From the NCBI RefSeq assembly GCF_002104765.1, contig NZ_NCXM01000015.1:62001-126000 (forward strand): a stretch of 64,000 nt of DNA, written 5' to 3'. Under the pieces are notes generated by a model. The model was not told where the DNA came from, did not search any database, and worked only from the letters and a program-made list of their open reading frames with translations. Within the stretch, counting starts at the first letter, position 1. Each line of letters begins with the position of its first letter. The stretch is from Mycolicibacterium vulneris (GTDB lineage: Bacteria > Actinomycetota > Actinomycetes > Mycobacteriales > Mycobacteriaceae). Positions 1 to 8,139 of this stretch are shown here, one piece after another. The translations under genes were made by a program, and so were the position numbers.

Positions 1-667
1 TCACCCGGCGCGCGATGTCGCGCAGCGGGGTGTTCATGCTCTGTGACAGTTTGATCAGGGTGTTGAAGGCGGTCTGGTCGTCGAGGTCGTAGCGCTCGAT
101 GAGGATGCCTTTGGCCTGTCCGATCATGTCGCGGGTGCTCAGGGCTTCGCGGAACTGCTGGGTGCGCACGACATTGCTCCACGCCAGGGCGCCCAGCGTC
201 GCGAAGATGGCGGCAATCCGGCGCGAGTCCTCGGAGAAGGACTGGGGGCGCTCGGCGTAGAAGTTCAGCGCGCCCATGCTCAGCTCGTCGGCGAACATGG
301 GCAACGACAGCACGCTGCGAATCGGCGTGTGTTCGAGCGCGTCGGCCCGATACTTCGGCCAGCGCTCATCGGCTTCGAGGTCGTCGATGACGACGACCTT
401 GCGCGTCCACGCGGCGTGGACGCAGGGTCCCTCGAGGTGGCGTTGCTGGAACTCGTCGAGCAGCCGGGCGCAGTCGTGCGTGACCGACGGGGTGCTGACC
501 TCGTTCTGCCGGCTGGTGACGGTGATCCCCGCTTCCTGGGCGCCCGGCACCCAGCGCGCGGCCGCCCTGGTCAGGTCGTCCAGCACCTGGGGGAAGTCGC
601 CGGTGTCCGCCGAATAGATGGCCCGCAAAACGTCGGTGAGCAGGCTGAGATCGTCAAGATTGGTCAC
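1..667 (-). CDS. GAF-ANTAR domain regulator, 3' end outside window
   Basis: The frame is open from a GTG at 667-665 to the window edge, giving 222 codons with no stop. The start (VTNLDDLSLLTDVLRAIY) is followed by a GAF-type sensor region to about residue 165. Then comes an ANTAR beginning, with the motif RDMIGQAKGILIERY typical of the first ANTAR helix. ANTAR proteins bind paired RNA hairpins and act as antiterminators; a GAF-ANTAR layout is common in mycobacteria (Rv1626/Rv3488-type families). The end of the ANTAR helix bundle is cut off, so ligand and target are unknown. The gene is transcribed away from the peroxidase unit, with about 290 bp between them. Confidence 0.8.
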   Translation of the reverse strand, partial: MTNLDDLSLLTDVLRAIYSADTGDFPQVLDDLTRAAARWVPGAQEAGITVTSRQNEVSTPSVTHDCARLLDEFQQRHLEGPCVHAAWTRKVVVIDDLEADERWPKYRADALEHTPIRSVLSLPMFADELSMGALNFYAERPQSFSEDSRRIAAIFATLGALAWSNVVRTQQFREALSTRDMIGQAKGILIERYDLDDQTAFNTLIKLSQSMNTPLRDIARRV

Positions 668-775
668 TGAGTGTCGCCCTCATGCTTCGAGACCGGTGGC
701 AGGCATAACCCGTACCGTTCAGGAGCCTGCGGTCTCGCGAGGCGATCACTTGGAGTTTTGACGGCGACGAATGTC

Positions 776-795
776 AATGCTGTTTGCTCAGCATT
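776..795. promoter_or_regulatory. Inverted repeat in the divergent intergenic region 668-958
   Basis: The 291-bp gap between the GAF-ANTAR gene and the peroxidase unit holds a perfect 7-bp inverted repeat, AATGCTG-N6-CAGCATT. It lies in the least GC-rich part of the gap and could be an operator or a small RNA hairpin. No convincing gene is seen in the gap. Confidence 0.3.
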
Positions 796-958
796 ACGGT
801 GAGATCGATTATATCGGCCTGGTTTCGGGGTATCGCGCCCGATACCGGTCCGGTAAATGCGTGCCGGGCGGCCGGGGCGGCCGCCATCGGTCGATCCGGG
901 TTGCGCGGGCGGGGTCAGGTGGTAGCGTCCGGCGCACCGGCCTGACTTTGGAGCGACG

Positions 959-1519
959 ATGGCGGCAACCGAAGACGAGTGGAGCAAACCCGCGGCCCTG
1001 GCCATCCCCAAGGAAGGCTATTTCGAGCTGGAACGCGGTCGGTACGGGCCGCTGTATCCGCGCACCCCGGCCTGCTACGGCTTTTCCATCATCGCCAAGG
1101 TCAAGGAAGGCCGCGAGGAAGCCGTTCGCGCCTACGGCAAACAGATCGAAGAAGCCGTCAAGGCAAACCCGGAAGTGCTGGGACCGCTGCGGCTGCACTA
1201 CCTGCGCTGGCAGCTCTTCGACGTCGGGTCGGGGCTGCACTTCCAGTACCAGGGCATCTTCGACACCGACTTCGACAAATACACCGAGGACGCGGTGCAG
1301 CTGTTCAGCCAGACCGGGATCACCACCGTCTTCACCAACCTCGAGGGCTTCCCCGAGGACTGGCGAGAGAACCCGGAGGCCTTCGTCAAGTTCGTTCGCG
1401 AGCACCAGTGCCCGAGCTTCCTGGAATACGGGGAGTACCCCTATGTCACGGCCGACGAGATCAAGAAGGGGCTCCGGCTCAAAGCCGCGTTCCAGGCCAT
1501 GCTGGATCAGATGCAGTGA
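959..1519 (+). CDS. Conserved hypothetical protein, first gene of peroxidase unit
   Basis: 186 residues from an ATG with GGAG a few bases upstream. I do not recognise a named family. The protein is soluble, with no signal peptide or membrane segment, and is rich in aromatic and acidic residues. Its middle part (about 45-130) alternates predicted strands and helices, in the manner of small alpha/beta-barrel dimers that handle haem or quinones; this is only an impression. It ends 19 bp before the DyP-type peroxidase start, so the two are almost certainly co-transcribed. A role as partner or substrate-handling protein of the peroxidase is inferred from position only. Confidence 0.75.
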   Translation: MAATEDEWSKPAALAIPKEGYFELERGRYGPLYPRTPACYGFSIIAKVKEGREEAVRAYGKQIEEAVKANPEVLGPLRLHYLRWQLFDVGSGLHFQYQGIFDTDFDKYTEDAVQLFSQTGITTVFTNLEGFPEDWRENPEAFVKFVREHQCPSFLEYGEYPYVTADEIKKGLRLKAAFQAMLDQMQ

Positions 1520-1538
1520 CGCACATCGGAGCGTGCAG

Positions 1539-2855
1539 ATGCTTGAGCTCGACGACATCCAGCACATCCTGCTGACCCGTACCCCGGCCCTGACCGGTCG
1601 TTACGAGTTTCTTTCGTTCGACGATCCGGCGGCCGGCCGGGCCTGGTTGTCCGAACTGGTGGATGTCGTGGAGTCCGCCGCGTCGGTGCGAGACACCATG
1701 GACGACACCAGGCGCTGGGTCACCCTGGGTTTCACCTGGAGCGGTCTTCGGGCGCTCGGTGTGCCGGAGGACGCGCTCGCGACCTTCCCGGAAGAGTTCC
1801 GTCAGGGCATGGCCGCCCGGGCCGAGATCCTCGGCGACACCGGACGAAACCACCCCGACAACTGGGTGGGGGGACTGGCGGGCGACGACCTGCACGCGAT
1901 CGCGATCCTGTTCGCGCGAGACGACGCCGAACACGCCCGCGCCACCCGGGCCCACGACGACCTGGTGCAAAGGTGCGGCGGCGTGCGCCGGTTGTCGTAT
2001 CTGGATTTGAATGCGACACCCCCGTTCAACTATGCCCACGACCATTTCGGCTTTCGGGATCGGTTGTCGCAGCCGGTGATCGAGGGATCGGGTGAGGAAC
2101 CCACGCCCGGCTCGGGCGCGCCGCTGAAGGCCGGCGAGTTCATCCTCGGCTATCCCGACGAGGTCGGCCCGGTGGCCAAGTCGCCCCAACCGGATGTGCT
2201 CTCGCGCAACGGGACCTACGCCGCGTACCGGCGACTGCGCGAGCACGTGGCGTTGTTCCGCGACTACATCCGTTCGCAGGCCCGCACGCCCGACGACGAG
2301 GAACTGTTGGCCGCGAAATTCATGGGCCGCTGGCGCAGCGGCGCCCCCTTGGTGCTGACGCCGGACGCCGATGACCCCGAGCTGGGCGCAGACCCGATGC
2401 GCAACAACGACTTCAATTACAAGGAGATGGACCCGCTCGGCTACGCGTGTCCCCTGGGTGCGCACGCCCGGCGGCTCAACCCGCGAGACACCGCGCCCAA
2501 CATGAACCGGCGACGGATGATCCGCCGCGGGGCCACCTACGGGCCGGCGCTTCCCGACGGGGCGCCCGACGACGGAGTGGACCGCGGCATCGCCGCATTC
2601 ATCATCTGCGCCAGCCTGATCCGGCAGTTCGAATTCGCGCAGAACGTCTGGATCAACGACCGCACATTCCACGAACTCGGTAACGAGCACGACCCGATCT
2701 GCGGAACACAAGACGGCACAATGGAATTCAAGATACCGAAGCGGCCGATCCGCCGAGTTCTCAAGGGCCTTCCAGCGTTCACGACGCTGACCGGTGGGGC
2801 GTATTTCTTCCTGCCGGGCATCACCGCCATGCGCTACCTCGCGGCGCTCGAGTGA
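1539..2855 (+). CDS. DyP-type haem peroxidase
   Basis: 438 residues from ATG 1539 (a GTG two codons earlier is possible). Dye-decolorizing peroxidases use haem and H2O2 to oxidise bulky substrates. The C-terminal half is typical: CPLGAHARRLNPRD carries the proximal haem histidine (H309) and the conserved arginines, followed by RRRMIRRGATYGP and a late QFEFAQNVWIND block. The distal GxxDG motif appears as GFRDR: the catalytic Asp (D174) is kept but the last Gly is Arg. No Tat or Sec signal is seen, so it is probably cytoplasmic. The sequence is longer than short bacterial DyPs, like class C/D members. It lies between two unknown genes on the same strand. Confidence 0.88.
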   Translation: MLELDDIQHILLTRTPALTGRYEFLSFDDPAAGRAWLSELVDVVESAASVRDTMDDTRRWVTLGFTWSGLRALGVPEDALATFPEEFRQGMAARAEILGDTGRNHPDNWVGGLAGDDLHAIAILFARDDAEHARATRAHDDLVQRCGGVRRLSYLDLNATPPFNYAHDHFGFRDRLSQPVIEGSGEEPTPGSGAPLKAGEFILGYPDEVGPVAKSPQPDVLSRNGTYAAYRRLREHVALFRDYIRSQARTPDDEELLAAKFMGRWRSGAPLVLTPDADDPELGADPMRNNDFNYKEMDPLGYACPLGAHARRLNPRDTAPNMNRRRMIRRGATYGPALPDGAPDDGVDRGIAAFIICASLIRQFEFAQNVWINDRTFHELGNEHDPICGTQDGTMEFKIPKRPIRRVLKGLPAFTTLTGGAYFFLPGITAMRYLAALE

Positions 2856-2870
2856 CAACCGGGAATCATC

Positions 2871-3884
2871 ATGAGCAATTTGCCCGCCGCACGCACGTAC
2901 AACCAGACCCACGTGCCGCGACCGCGCACGGCCGGACGGCGCATCAGCATCTACTGGACGTGGAGCTATCCATGGGAATCCCAGCGCGACGTCGAAGCGC
3001 TGGACAACCGGTTTTCGACGATGACCGAAGTGCGCAGAGCGGCCTGGCCGCACTACGAGGGACCCGACTGGGATGAGGCGCACTTCCTGCAGGGCATCGC
3101 CGGCACCCTTGAGCTGTTCCACCGCTCGACGCTGGCGTTCCAGGAGCTGGCGGGCTACGCCACCAGCCATCCGGTCGCGGTGTTCCAGCGCATCGACCAG
3201 GCGGGCTACCAGCAACTGGTCGACGAACGGATATTGGCCGACGCCGACACCCTGATGGTGTTCGGGCTCGACCATCTCGTCGGCCAAGAGGACGCGCGGC
3301 CCGACGAGATCGCCGCCCTGCGCGAGTGGCTGAAACGCGATGGCACCTGCCTGCTGCTGGCGCCGCACCACGACGTCGGCTTCACCGACGACCCGGCGCA
3401 GCGTCAGGTCGAATACCTGCACCACGGGGATCCGCTGGTGCCACGACAGCAGCGGTTCACCGCCTACACGCGCTCACTGATGAAGGCGCTCGACGTTCCC
3501 GTGCACAACACGTGGGGGTTGCGTCCCGCCCTGGTCGAGGGGACCGGCGAGATCGCGCCGCTGACCGGCTTCCGGGATCTGGACGCGCCGGGCCTGCTGA
3601 ACAACGTCACGACGCTGAACTTTCACCCGCACCTGCCGCACTACGAACTCACCGCCCCGGAAAGCGACCTGCTGCGCGTCCTCGGCAGGCAACGCGTGGA
3701 CCCGCAACGGCCCCATCCCTTTACGGCGGCGGGTAACAGCGAATTCAATGCTTTGATCTGGATGCCGCCAGCCGGCGACCGGGCCGGTGACATCGTGCTC
3801 GTCGACTCCACGAATTTCACGACGCTGTTCGGCGGAACGGACAGCCTCAAGAACTTCTGGCACAACCTGGCGACGATGAAGTGA
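2871..3884 (+). CDS. Conserved hypothetical protein, third gene of peroxidase unit
   Basis: 337 residues, starting 15 bp after the peroxidase stop. No family is recognised. The N-terminal part (about 20-60) has the pattern ISIYWTWSYPWE. Residues about 120-175 resemble a Rossmann-like core, with strand LMVFGL, then LKRDGTCLLLAPHHDVGF, of the kind seen in glutamine-amidotransferase or DUF4350-like folds, which report on whether a value or path is set. No catalytic Cys nucleophile is evident. The C-terminus has another hydrophobic strand (GDIVLVDSTNF). Co-transcription with the peroxidase is very likely; function is not known. Confidence 0.7.
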   Translation: MSNLPAARTYNQTHVPRPRTAGRRISIYWTWSYPWESQRDVEALDNRFSTMTEVRRAAWPHYEGPDWDEAHFLQGIAGTLELFHRSTLAFQELAGYATSHPVAVFQRIDQAGYQQLVDERILADADTLMVFGLDHLVGQEDARPDEIAALREWLKRDGTCLLLAPHHDVGFTDDPAQRQVEYLHHGDPLVPRQQRFTAYTRSLMKALDVPVHNTWGLRPALVEGTGEIAPLTGFRDLDAPGLLNNVTTLNFHPHLPHYELTAPESDLLRVLGRQRVDPQRPHPFTAAGNSEFNALIWMPPAGDRAGDIVLVDSTNFTTLFGGTDSLKNFWHNLATMK

Positions 3885-3906
3885 TACTGAGACAGCAGAG
3901 CTTTGA

Positions 3907-4111
3907 TCAGTGCACGACGTGCGCGGCCTCGATGTGCGCGATGTGTTCAAGTTGGCGGTCGATCGATTCTAGTTGCCCGGAAAGCGTGCGAATCTGTGCA
4001 AGCACGTCCACGCGCTGGCGAACGAGCACGTCTCGCCTTCAAGGCTAAGGTGACGAGCAGATCGTCCCACCGCGCCGGACTCACCGACTGCGAGGTGTCA
4101 TTGACGGCCAT
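3907..4111 (-). pseudogene. Frameshifted small gene (about 67 codons)
   Basis: An ATG at 4111 opens a frame reading MAVNDTSQSVSPARWDDLL. After about 28 codons, sense passes to a second frame reading DVLVRQRVDVLAQIRTLSG and then SIDRQLEHIAHIEAAHVVH before TGA at 3907-3909. Both halves look like one short helical, coiled-coil-like protein, joined by a shift near 4020-4030. A one-base indel is the simple explanation; programmed frameshifting is not excluded. The rest of 3885-4183 shows nothing else. Confidence 0.4.
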
Positions 4112-4183
4112 ACCCCACATGGACGCATGGACGGATCGCAGAGGTCCACCAGCCGTCCCCAGCGGCATCTACCTTGGCGTCAG

Positions 4184-4798
4184 CTAGTCGGTTCCGATGA
4201 CGCCGCAGGCAACCCGCCCCGTTGCCATGCCGCCCATGCTGCCATCTTCGGGGCCGTGGAGCATCAAAGCGGTCTTGTTCCCTGCCAGCAGCTCGTCCCT
4301 GGTAAAGGCATCGGTGGTGGTTACCAGGTAAGCGGAGCCGTCTGAACGTACCTCAAGCGAAGTTAGGTCGCCGCTTTCGGGCTTCGAGGTGTGTCCGGGC
4401 GCCTGGTAGTGACCGCCTGCGGACAAGAAGTCGCCGGGCGGACCGCCGGTGGGAGCAACCGAGTTCGGCTCACACTTGCCGATCTCGTGGACGTGCATGG
4501 GGTGGAAACCGGGCGCCAGGATTCCGGCGGCAACCGTCTTGACGGTGACGGTGGCATAGCCGTTGGTGAAATCGAAGGTGGCCGTGGCCACGTCCCGGCC
4601 GTCAGCCGTTTTCAGGTGCGCGGTGAGCGATCCGGCACCGGGCGCCGGGCTAGTCGTCGCCGACGATCCTGGTGAACCACTGTTGACAGGCGGGGTGGTG
4701 CCCGGCTGCGTGCTCGGATGCTGAGGTGAACTGCATGCGCTCATGGCCACTACGGGAAGCGCCAGCAAGAGGGTGGCAACGGCGGCGAGTTTGGTCAT
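4184..4798 (-). CDS. Cu,Zn superoxide dismutase-like lipoprotein (SodC family)
   Basis: 204 residues. A signal peptide ends in a lipobox (VAMSAC, lipidated C22), then a Pro/Ser/Thr-rich linker (25-55), then a SodC domain. The copper-site histidines appear as MHVH (H102, H104), GGHY (H130) and LMLHG (H181); C109 and C198 can form the family disulfide. [13 protein letters not shown] and [13 protein letters not shown] ends match mycobacterial SodC. It is shorter than M. tuberculosis SodC because the loop between H181 and the last strand is cut to a short [13 protein letters not shown] stretch, and the zinc ligands are poor, as in mycobacterial SodC generally. It is likely a second, accessory periplasmic dismutase or copper-binding protein. 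Confidence 0.85.
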   Translation of the reverse strand: MTKLAAVATLLLALPVVAMSACSSPQHPSTQPGTTPPVNSGSPGSSATTSPAPGAGSLTAHLKTADGRDVATATFDFTNGYATVTVKTVAAGILAPGFHPMHVHEIGKCEPNSVAPTGGPPGDFLSAGGHYQAPGHTSKPESGDLTSLEVRSDGSAYLVTTTDAFTRDELLAGNKTALMLHGPEDGSMGGMATGRVACGVIGTD

Positions 4799-4895
4799 GA
4801 CGGGAGCCTAATCCCGGATTCCAGCGAAAAACACCGCTAAGGACTCGCCTGACGGCGTCAGTACGTGCGATGAAGTTGCGGTCGAGGACCAAGGG

Positions 4896-5357
4896 CTATG
4901 GGGCCATGCCGGAGTCGATCCAGCGTTGGAAGACGTTTATCTTTTCGGCGCTCCAGGCTCCGTCACACGGCATCGACCCATCGCGAAGGCGTTGGACGAT
5001 GGCCGCTGCGTGGGACTTGACGTCGGTGTAGGACCAAAGGTCGAACGCCCACGTCATCGACTCACGGTCGTCTTGCCGGAACAGCGGTTTGATGTTGCGG
5101 TCGAACACGACCGGCTCGCCTGCGCCTGGTAGTGGCACAGGCGGCGGGGTCGACGATTCGGTGTGACTCGTGCCGGGAGCGGGGGGCGCCGGCGGCCCCT
5201 GCCCCGCCATTCCGGGTGTGGTGCTGGCTTGTGAACCGAAGGTGATCGACGGCTGCCCGTGAGGTATCGGGCCGGAGCCGGAGCAGCCGGAGGCCAACGC
5301 GACAGCAGTCGCGGCGACGGCGGGCAGCGCGGTGAGCGAGCGATGAGGCTGGGGCAT
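4896..5357 (-). CDS. Putative lipoprotein with C-terminal DRNIKPLFR-type domain
   Basis: 153 residues. The N-terminus is a lipoprotein signal (ATAVALASGC, lipidated Cys about 25), followed by a long Pro/Gly/Ser/Thr linker (30-80). The compact C-terminal domain (about 82-153) starts VVFDRNIKPLFRQDDRESM and ends GAWSAEKINVFQRWIDSGM. Similar modules occur beside ferritin-like or haem enzymes in other actinobacteria, as I recall; there is one Cys in MPCDGAW. Function is unknown. It is on the same strand as the SodC-like gene, 97 bp upstream, and could be co-expressed with it. Confidence 0.65.
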   Translation of the reverse strand: MPQPHRSLTALPAVAATAVALASGCSGSGPIPHGQPSITFGSQASTTPGMAGQGPPAPPAPGTSHTESSTPPPVPLPGAGEPVVFDRNIKPLFRQDDRESMTWAFDLWSYTDVKSHAAAIVQRLRDGSMPCDGAWSAEKINVFQRWIDSGMAP

Positions 5358-5732
5358 GACGGTTAAACCTCCCTGATCGATGACGAGCCAGCGGAGAGCC
5401 GGGGCACTCGCCGGGAGATAGGGCGGTGGGTTACTGGGCCGACCGACCTCAATGATCTCCTATCCGCCCGCCTGGGGTAGCGCAGATTTCATATGCCAAT
5501 CGCGGCGAGTGCGCGCGTGGCGAGGTGACAATAATGCGCAGGCCGACCCGCGTCATGAAATCTACAAAGGGACGTCAGGCGGTCTTGTAGTTGTGCCCCA
5601 AATGGACGCATTGAAGGAGAGTGGTGGGCGGGACGCTGGCGGTACGAGGTGCAAACCGACGCGACGCAAGGGCCGCCCCCAAGCCTCCGGTACAGAGTTT
5701 CCTGAATACAGCTTCCGATGTATCGTCGCTGA
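5358..5732. other. Intergenic region between the lipoprotein and the metal-sensor gene
   Basis: 375 bp serving as the divergent promoter region. A minus-strand frame across 5575-5700 ends in LLQCVHLGHNYKTA and looks like a decayed gene end, but it has no start or family. No intact gene is seen. Confidence 0.4.
5706..5723. promoter_or_regulatory. Candidate operator of the ArsR-type sensor
   Basis: Inverted repeat ATACA-N8-TGTAT, ending 9 bp before the start of the metal-sensor gene. It is well placed for autorepression, which is usual for ArsR/SmtB regulators. Binding is inferred from position and symmetry only. Confidence 0.35.
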
Positions 5733-6059
5733 ATGCAGACTTTGATGCAGCGCGACGCTTTGGCTCGCTTCGGGTACGCGCTCTCGGATGCGACCCGCGC
5801 CCTGATCCTGCTGAGGCTTCGAGATGGCGGACGCTACCCATCCGATCTTGCCGACGAGATGGAGGTGTCTCGTCAGATCGTATCGAATCATTTGGCGTGC
5901 TTGCGCGGGTGCGGGCTGGTCGTTGCAGTTCCAGAGGGGCGACGCAGCCGCTACGAGCTTGCCGATGTGCGCATTGCCCACGCGCTAAACGATCTTGTGG
6001 GACTGGTGCTCGCCGTCGATCCGGTGTGTTGCTCGTCTAGTGACGACGGGTGTTGCTGA
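5733..6059 (+). CDS. ArsR/SmtB-family metal-sensing repressor, CmtR-like
   Basis: 108 residues. The fold follows M. tuberculosis CmtR along its length: ALARFGYALSDATRALILLRL, then the recognition helix VSRQIVSNHLACLRGCGLV. CmtR binds Cd(II)/Pb(II) through two Cys in this helix and a C-terminal Cys. Here C56 and C60 (CLRGC) are present, and the tail holds C99, C100, C107 and C108. Metal binding releases DNA and derepresses the linked exporter. Its TGA overlaps the ATG of the downstream transporter by one base, so the pair is translationally coupled. The exact metal cannot be told from sequence. Confidence 0.9.
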   Translation: MQTLMQRDALARFGYALSDATRALILLRLRDGGRYPSDLADEMEVSRQIVSNHLACLRGCGLVVAVPEGRRSRYELADVRIAHALNDLVGLVLAVDPVCCSSSDDGCC

Positions 6060-6841
6060 TGGCGCACGACGTGGGCCTGCCCTCGCCACGGCCCGCTTTG
6101 CCGGAACTCCGCCGCCGCGTGCTGTTCCGTCGAGTCCGGCTCTTCGTGGCTGCCACGATCACCTACAACGTCATTGAGGCCGCCATCGCGCTGGCCGAGG
6201 GAACGCGGGTGTCATCAACGGCTTTGATTGGGTTCGGCCTGGACTCGGTGATCGAAGTCTCGTCAGCAGCGGCGGTGGCGTGGCAATTCGCCGGTCGCAA
6301 TCCCGAACCCCGCGAGAAGGTCGCACTCCACGTAATTGCGTTCTCGTTCTTCGGTTTAGCGGCGTTTGTGACCGTGGACTCGGTGCGGTCGCTGTTTGGG
6401 TTTGGAGAGGCTGAGCATTCAACGATTGGGATCGCTCTTGCAGCGGTCAGCCTTGCCGTGATGCCAGTGTTGTCTTGGGCACAGCGTCGGGCCGGTAGAG
6501 AAGTCGGCTCTCTGTCGGCGGTAGCAGACTCCAAGCAGACGCTGCTATGCACCTACCTGTCGGCGGTCTTGTTGGTCGGCTTGCTGCTCAACTCGCTATT
6601 CGGTTGGGCGTGGGCTGATCCCGTCGCCGCGCTGGTGATCGCCGCTGTAGCTGTCCGTGAGGGCATAGAAGCGTGGAGGGGCGATTCATGCTGCGCCACT
6701 CCGATTGTCAGCGATGTACGTCGCACCAATAGCGGCGGCTGCGACTGCTGCGGACTAGGGCGCGAGGGCGTAACCGTCATCACTCGGCGTCGTCGGCTTG
6801 CTCAGCCAGTACACGGTGAACAGTCGCACGGCGTCAGATAG
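6059..6841 (+). CDS. Cation diffusion facilitator-type metal transporter with Cys-rich tail
   Basis: 260 residues from ATG 6059, sharing one base with the sensor stop. About six membrane helices between residues 20 and 215 have the CDF pattern, including TALIGFGLDSVIEV (metal-site Asp) and ALSAVADSKQTLLC. The usual cytoplasmic ferredoxin-like C-terminal domain is missing. In its place is a short Cys-rich tail (SCCATP... GGCDCCGLG) that could bind soft metals. Coupling to a CmtR-like sensor suggests export of Cd, Pb or Zn. Rv2025c, a CDF protein, is controlled by CmtR-like regulation in M. tuberculosis, as I recall. Confidence 0.88.
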   Translation: MAHDVGLPSPRPALPELRRRVLFRRVRLFVAATITYNVIEAAIALAEGTRVSSTALIGFGLDSVIEVSSAAAVAWQFAGRNPEPREKVALHVIAFSFFGLAAFVTVDSVRSLFGFGEAEHSTIGIALAAVSLAVMPVLSWAQRRAGREVGSLSAVADSKQTLLCTYLSAVLLVGLLLNSLFGWAWADPVAALVIAAVAVREGIEAWRGDSCCATPIVSDVRRTNSGGCDCCGLGREGVTVITRRRRLAQPVHGEQSHGVR

Positions 6842-6842
6842 C

Positions 6843-6917
6843 TCAGTTCCGACGCAGCCCCAACTCGGCCAGAAGTGCGTACTCGGCCGCGAATGGCTTC
6901 TCCCGCTTCCACTTAAC
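6843..6917 (-). pseudogene. Short coding relic
   Basis: A 24-codon frame reading VKWKREKPFAAEYALLAELG and ending at the stop 6845-6843 looks like the C-terminus of a real protein, but no start or N-terminal part remains. It lies between the transporter and the broken integrase and fits a decayed island. Confidence 0.3.
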
Positions 6918-6984
6918 CCTTCTCCCATACCGTCTGATCGGCGCGTTCATGTGCTGTCCCGAACGCCAGCGGCGGTAGTGCGTC

Positions 6985-7970
6985 GTGCACCAACTAGACG
7001 CATGGAAGGGGAATCAATGGCGAGCACGCTATGTCGACAGCAGCGGCAAGGAACGCACTCGACGATGCAGGTATAAGGCCGACGGCTATGAATGGCTAAA
7101 ACAGATCACCCGTTCTGGGGTGGACATCGCGCCCCCCGTGACGGGCGAATGGACGGTGGCGCAACAGTTCTCACTGTGGATACGTAAGGCGGACATTGCG
7201 GAGACCACCAGAGCTACCCGCCAGCACATCTGGCGGGCGCACGTCGCCGAGAAGTGGGGCGACTTGCAGGTGACAAAGGTTTTGCCTCCGGACATCAAGG
7301 CATGGGTTGCTGACTTGGTCGACGCAAAGACGGGCGTGCCGACCATCGAGAACGCGCTCGGCTGGGGATCACGGACTGGTGATCCGCCTTTTGGCCTATA
7401 CCGGGCTGCGGTGGGGTGAACTGGCGGCGCTCCCGGTGGGGTCGGTAGACATGATTCGCGGCCGCCTGCAGATCACCCAAGCAGTGGCCGAGGCCGGTGG
7501 CCGCCTGGACTGGAAGTCACCCAAGGACCACGAGCGCCGCTCGGTACCTTTTCCCGCGTTCTTGGTGGACGAATTGGACCAGCGGATGCTTGGCAAGGGC
7601 CGCGACGATCTGATCTCTCGGCGTCAAACGGTGGCCCGCTCCGGGTGTCTCACTGGAGCCGCGTGTGTTCAATGTGGCTAGGGACTCTCTGAACGACTTC
7701 CCGAAGGTGACGCCGAACGACCTGAGACACACAGCCGCCAGCTTGGCGGTGTCGGCCGGTGGCAACGTTCTTGCGCTCGCGAGGATGCTCGGTCACGAAG
7801 ACCCGAGCCTCACACTGCCGACATACGCTGACCTGTTTGACTCCGACCTGGATGCCCTGGCGGACGTGTTGGATCAGCACCGCAAGGCGGCGCTGCAACC
7901 ATCAACTGTCACAACAACAGTGAAACCTGACGGGAAAAACGTACCGAGTACGCTGCCGCAAACTGCCTAG
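6985..7970 (+). pseudogene. Decayed tyrosine-family phage integrase
   Basis: Three frames together make up one integrase. 6985-7350 encodes the N-terminal SAM-like/core-binding part (NQWRARYVDSSGKERTRR... DLQVTKVLPPDIKAWV). About 7375-7615 encodes the first catalytic part (RLLAYTGLRWGELAALPVG with the catalytic Arg). 7665-7970 encodes the end (TPNDLRHTAASLAVSAGG, ARMLGHEDPSLTLPTYADLF, with His-Arg, His and the Tyr). A stretch of perhaps 60 codons is missing between the first two parts, so this is not simply a sequencing slip. The 3' end is 35 bp from tRNA-Pro, a standard integrase target. Confidence 0.85.
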
Positions 7971-8004
7971 CATTCTCGGTGAGCCTGCTACCAGGCCCTT
8001 TAAG

Positions 8005-8078
<74 letters not shown>

Positions 8079-8139
8079 CTTGAAGCTTCGACAGCCTATC
8101 GCACCAGCCCGTCGGGAGGCCAAACCGCGGTGGGGCAGG

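Noticed and set aside
771..1538. Upstream extension of the peroxidase frame
   Set aside because: It overlaps the better-supported 186-residue gene in another frame and is Arg/Ser-rich nonsense; the peroxidase starts at 1539.
1479..3425. Long minus-strand open frame opposite the peroxidase unit
   Set aside because: It is a high-GC shadow frame; composition is Arg/Gly/Val-rich without family motifs, while the plus strand encodes a clear DyP protein.
4650..4892. 80-codon minus-strand frame overlapping the SodC-like gene
   Set aside because: It overlaps the signal peptide region of a clear gene in another frame; the similarity of its start to DRNIKPLFR is too short to count.
5452..5745. 97-codon plus-strand frame before the metal sensor
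   Set aside because: It runs through the promoter region, lacks a ribosome-binding site and has no protein-like pattern.
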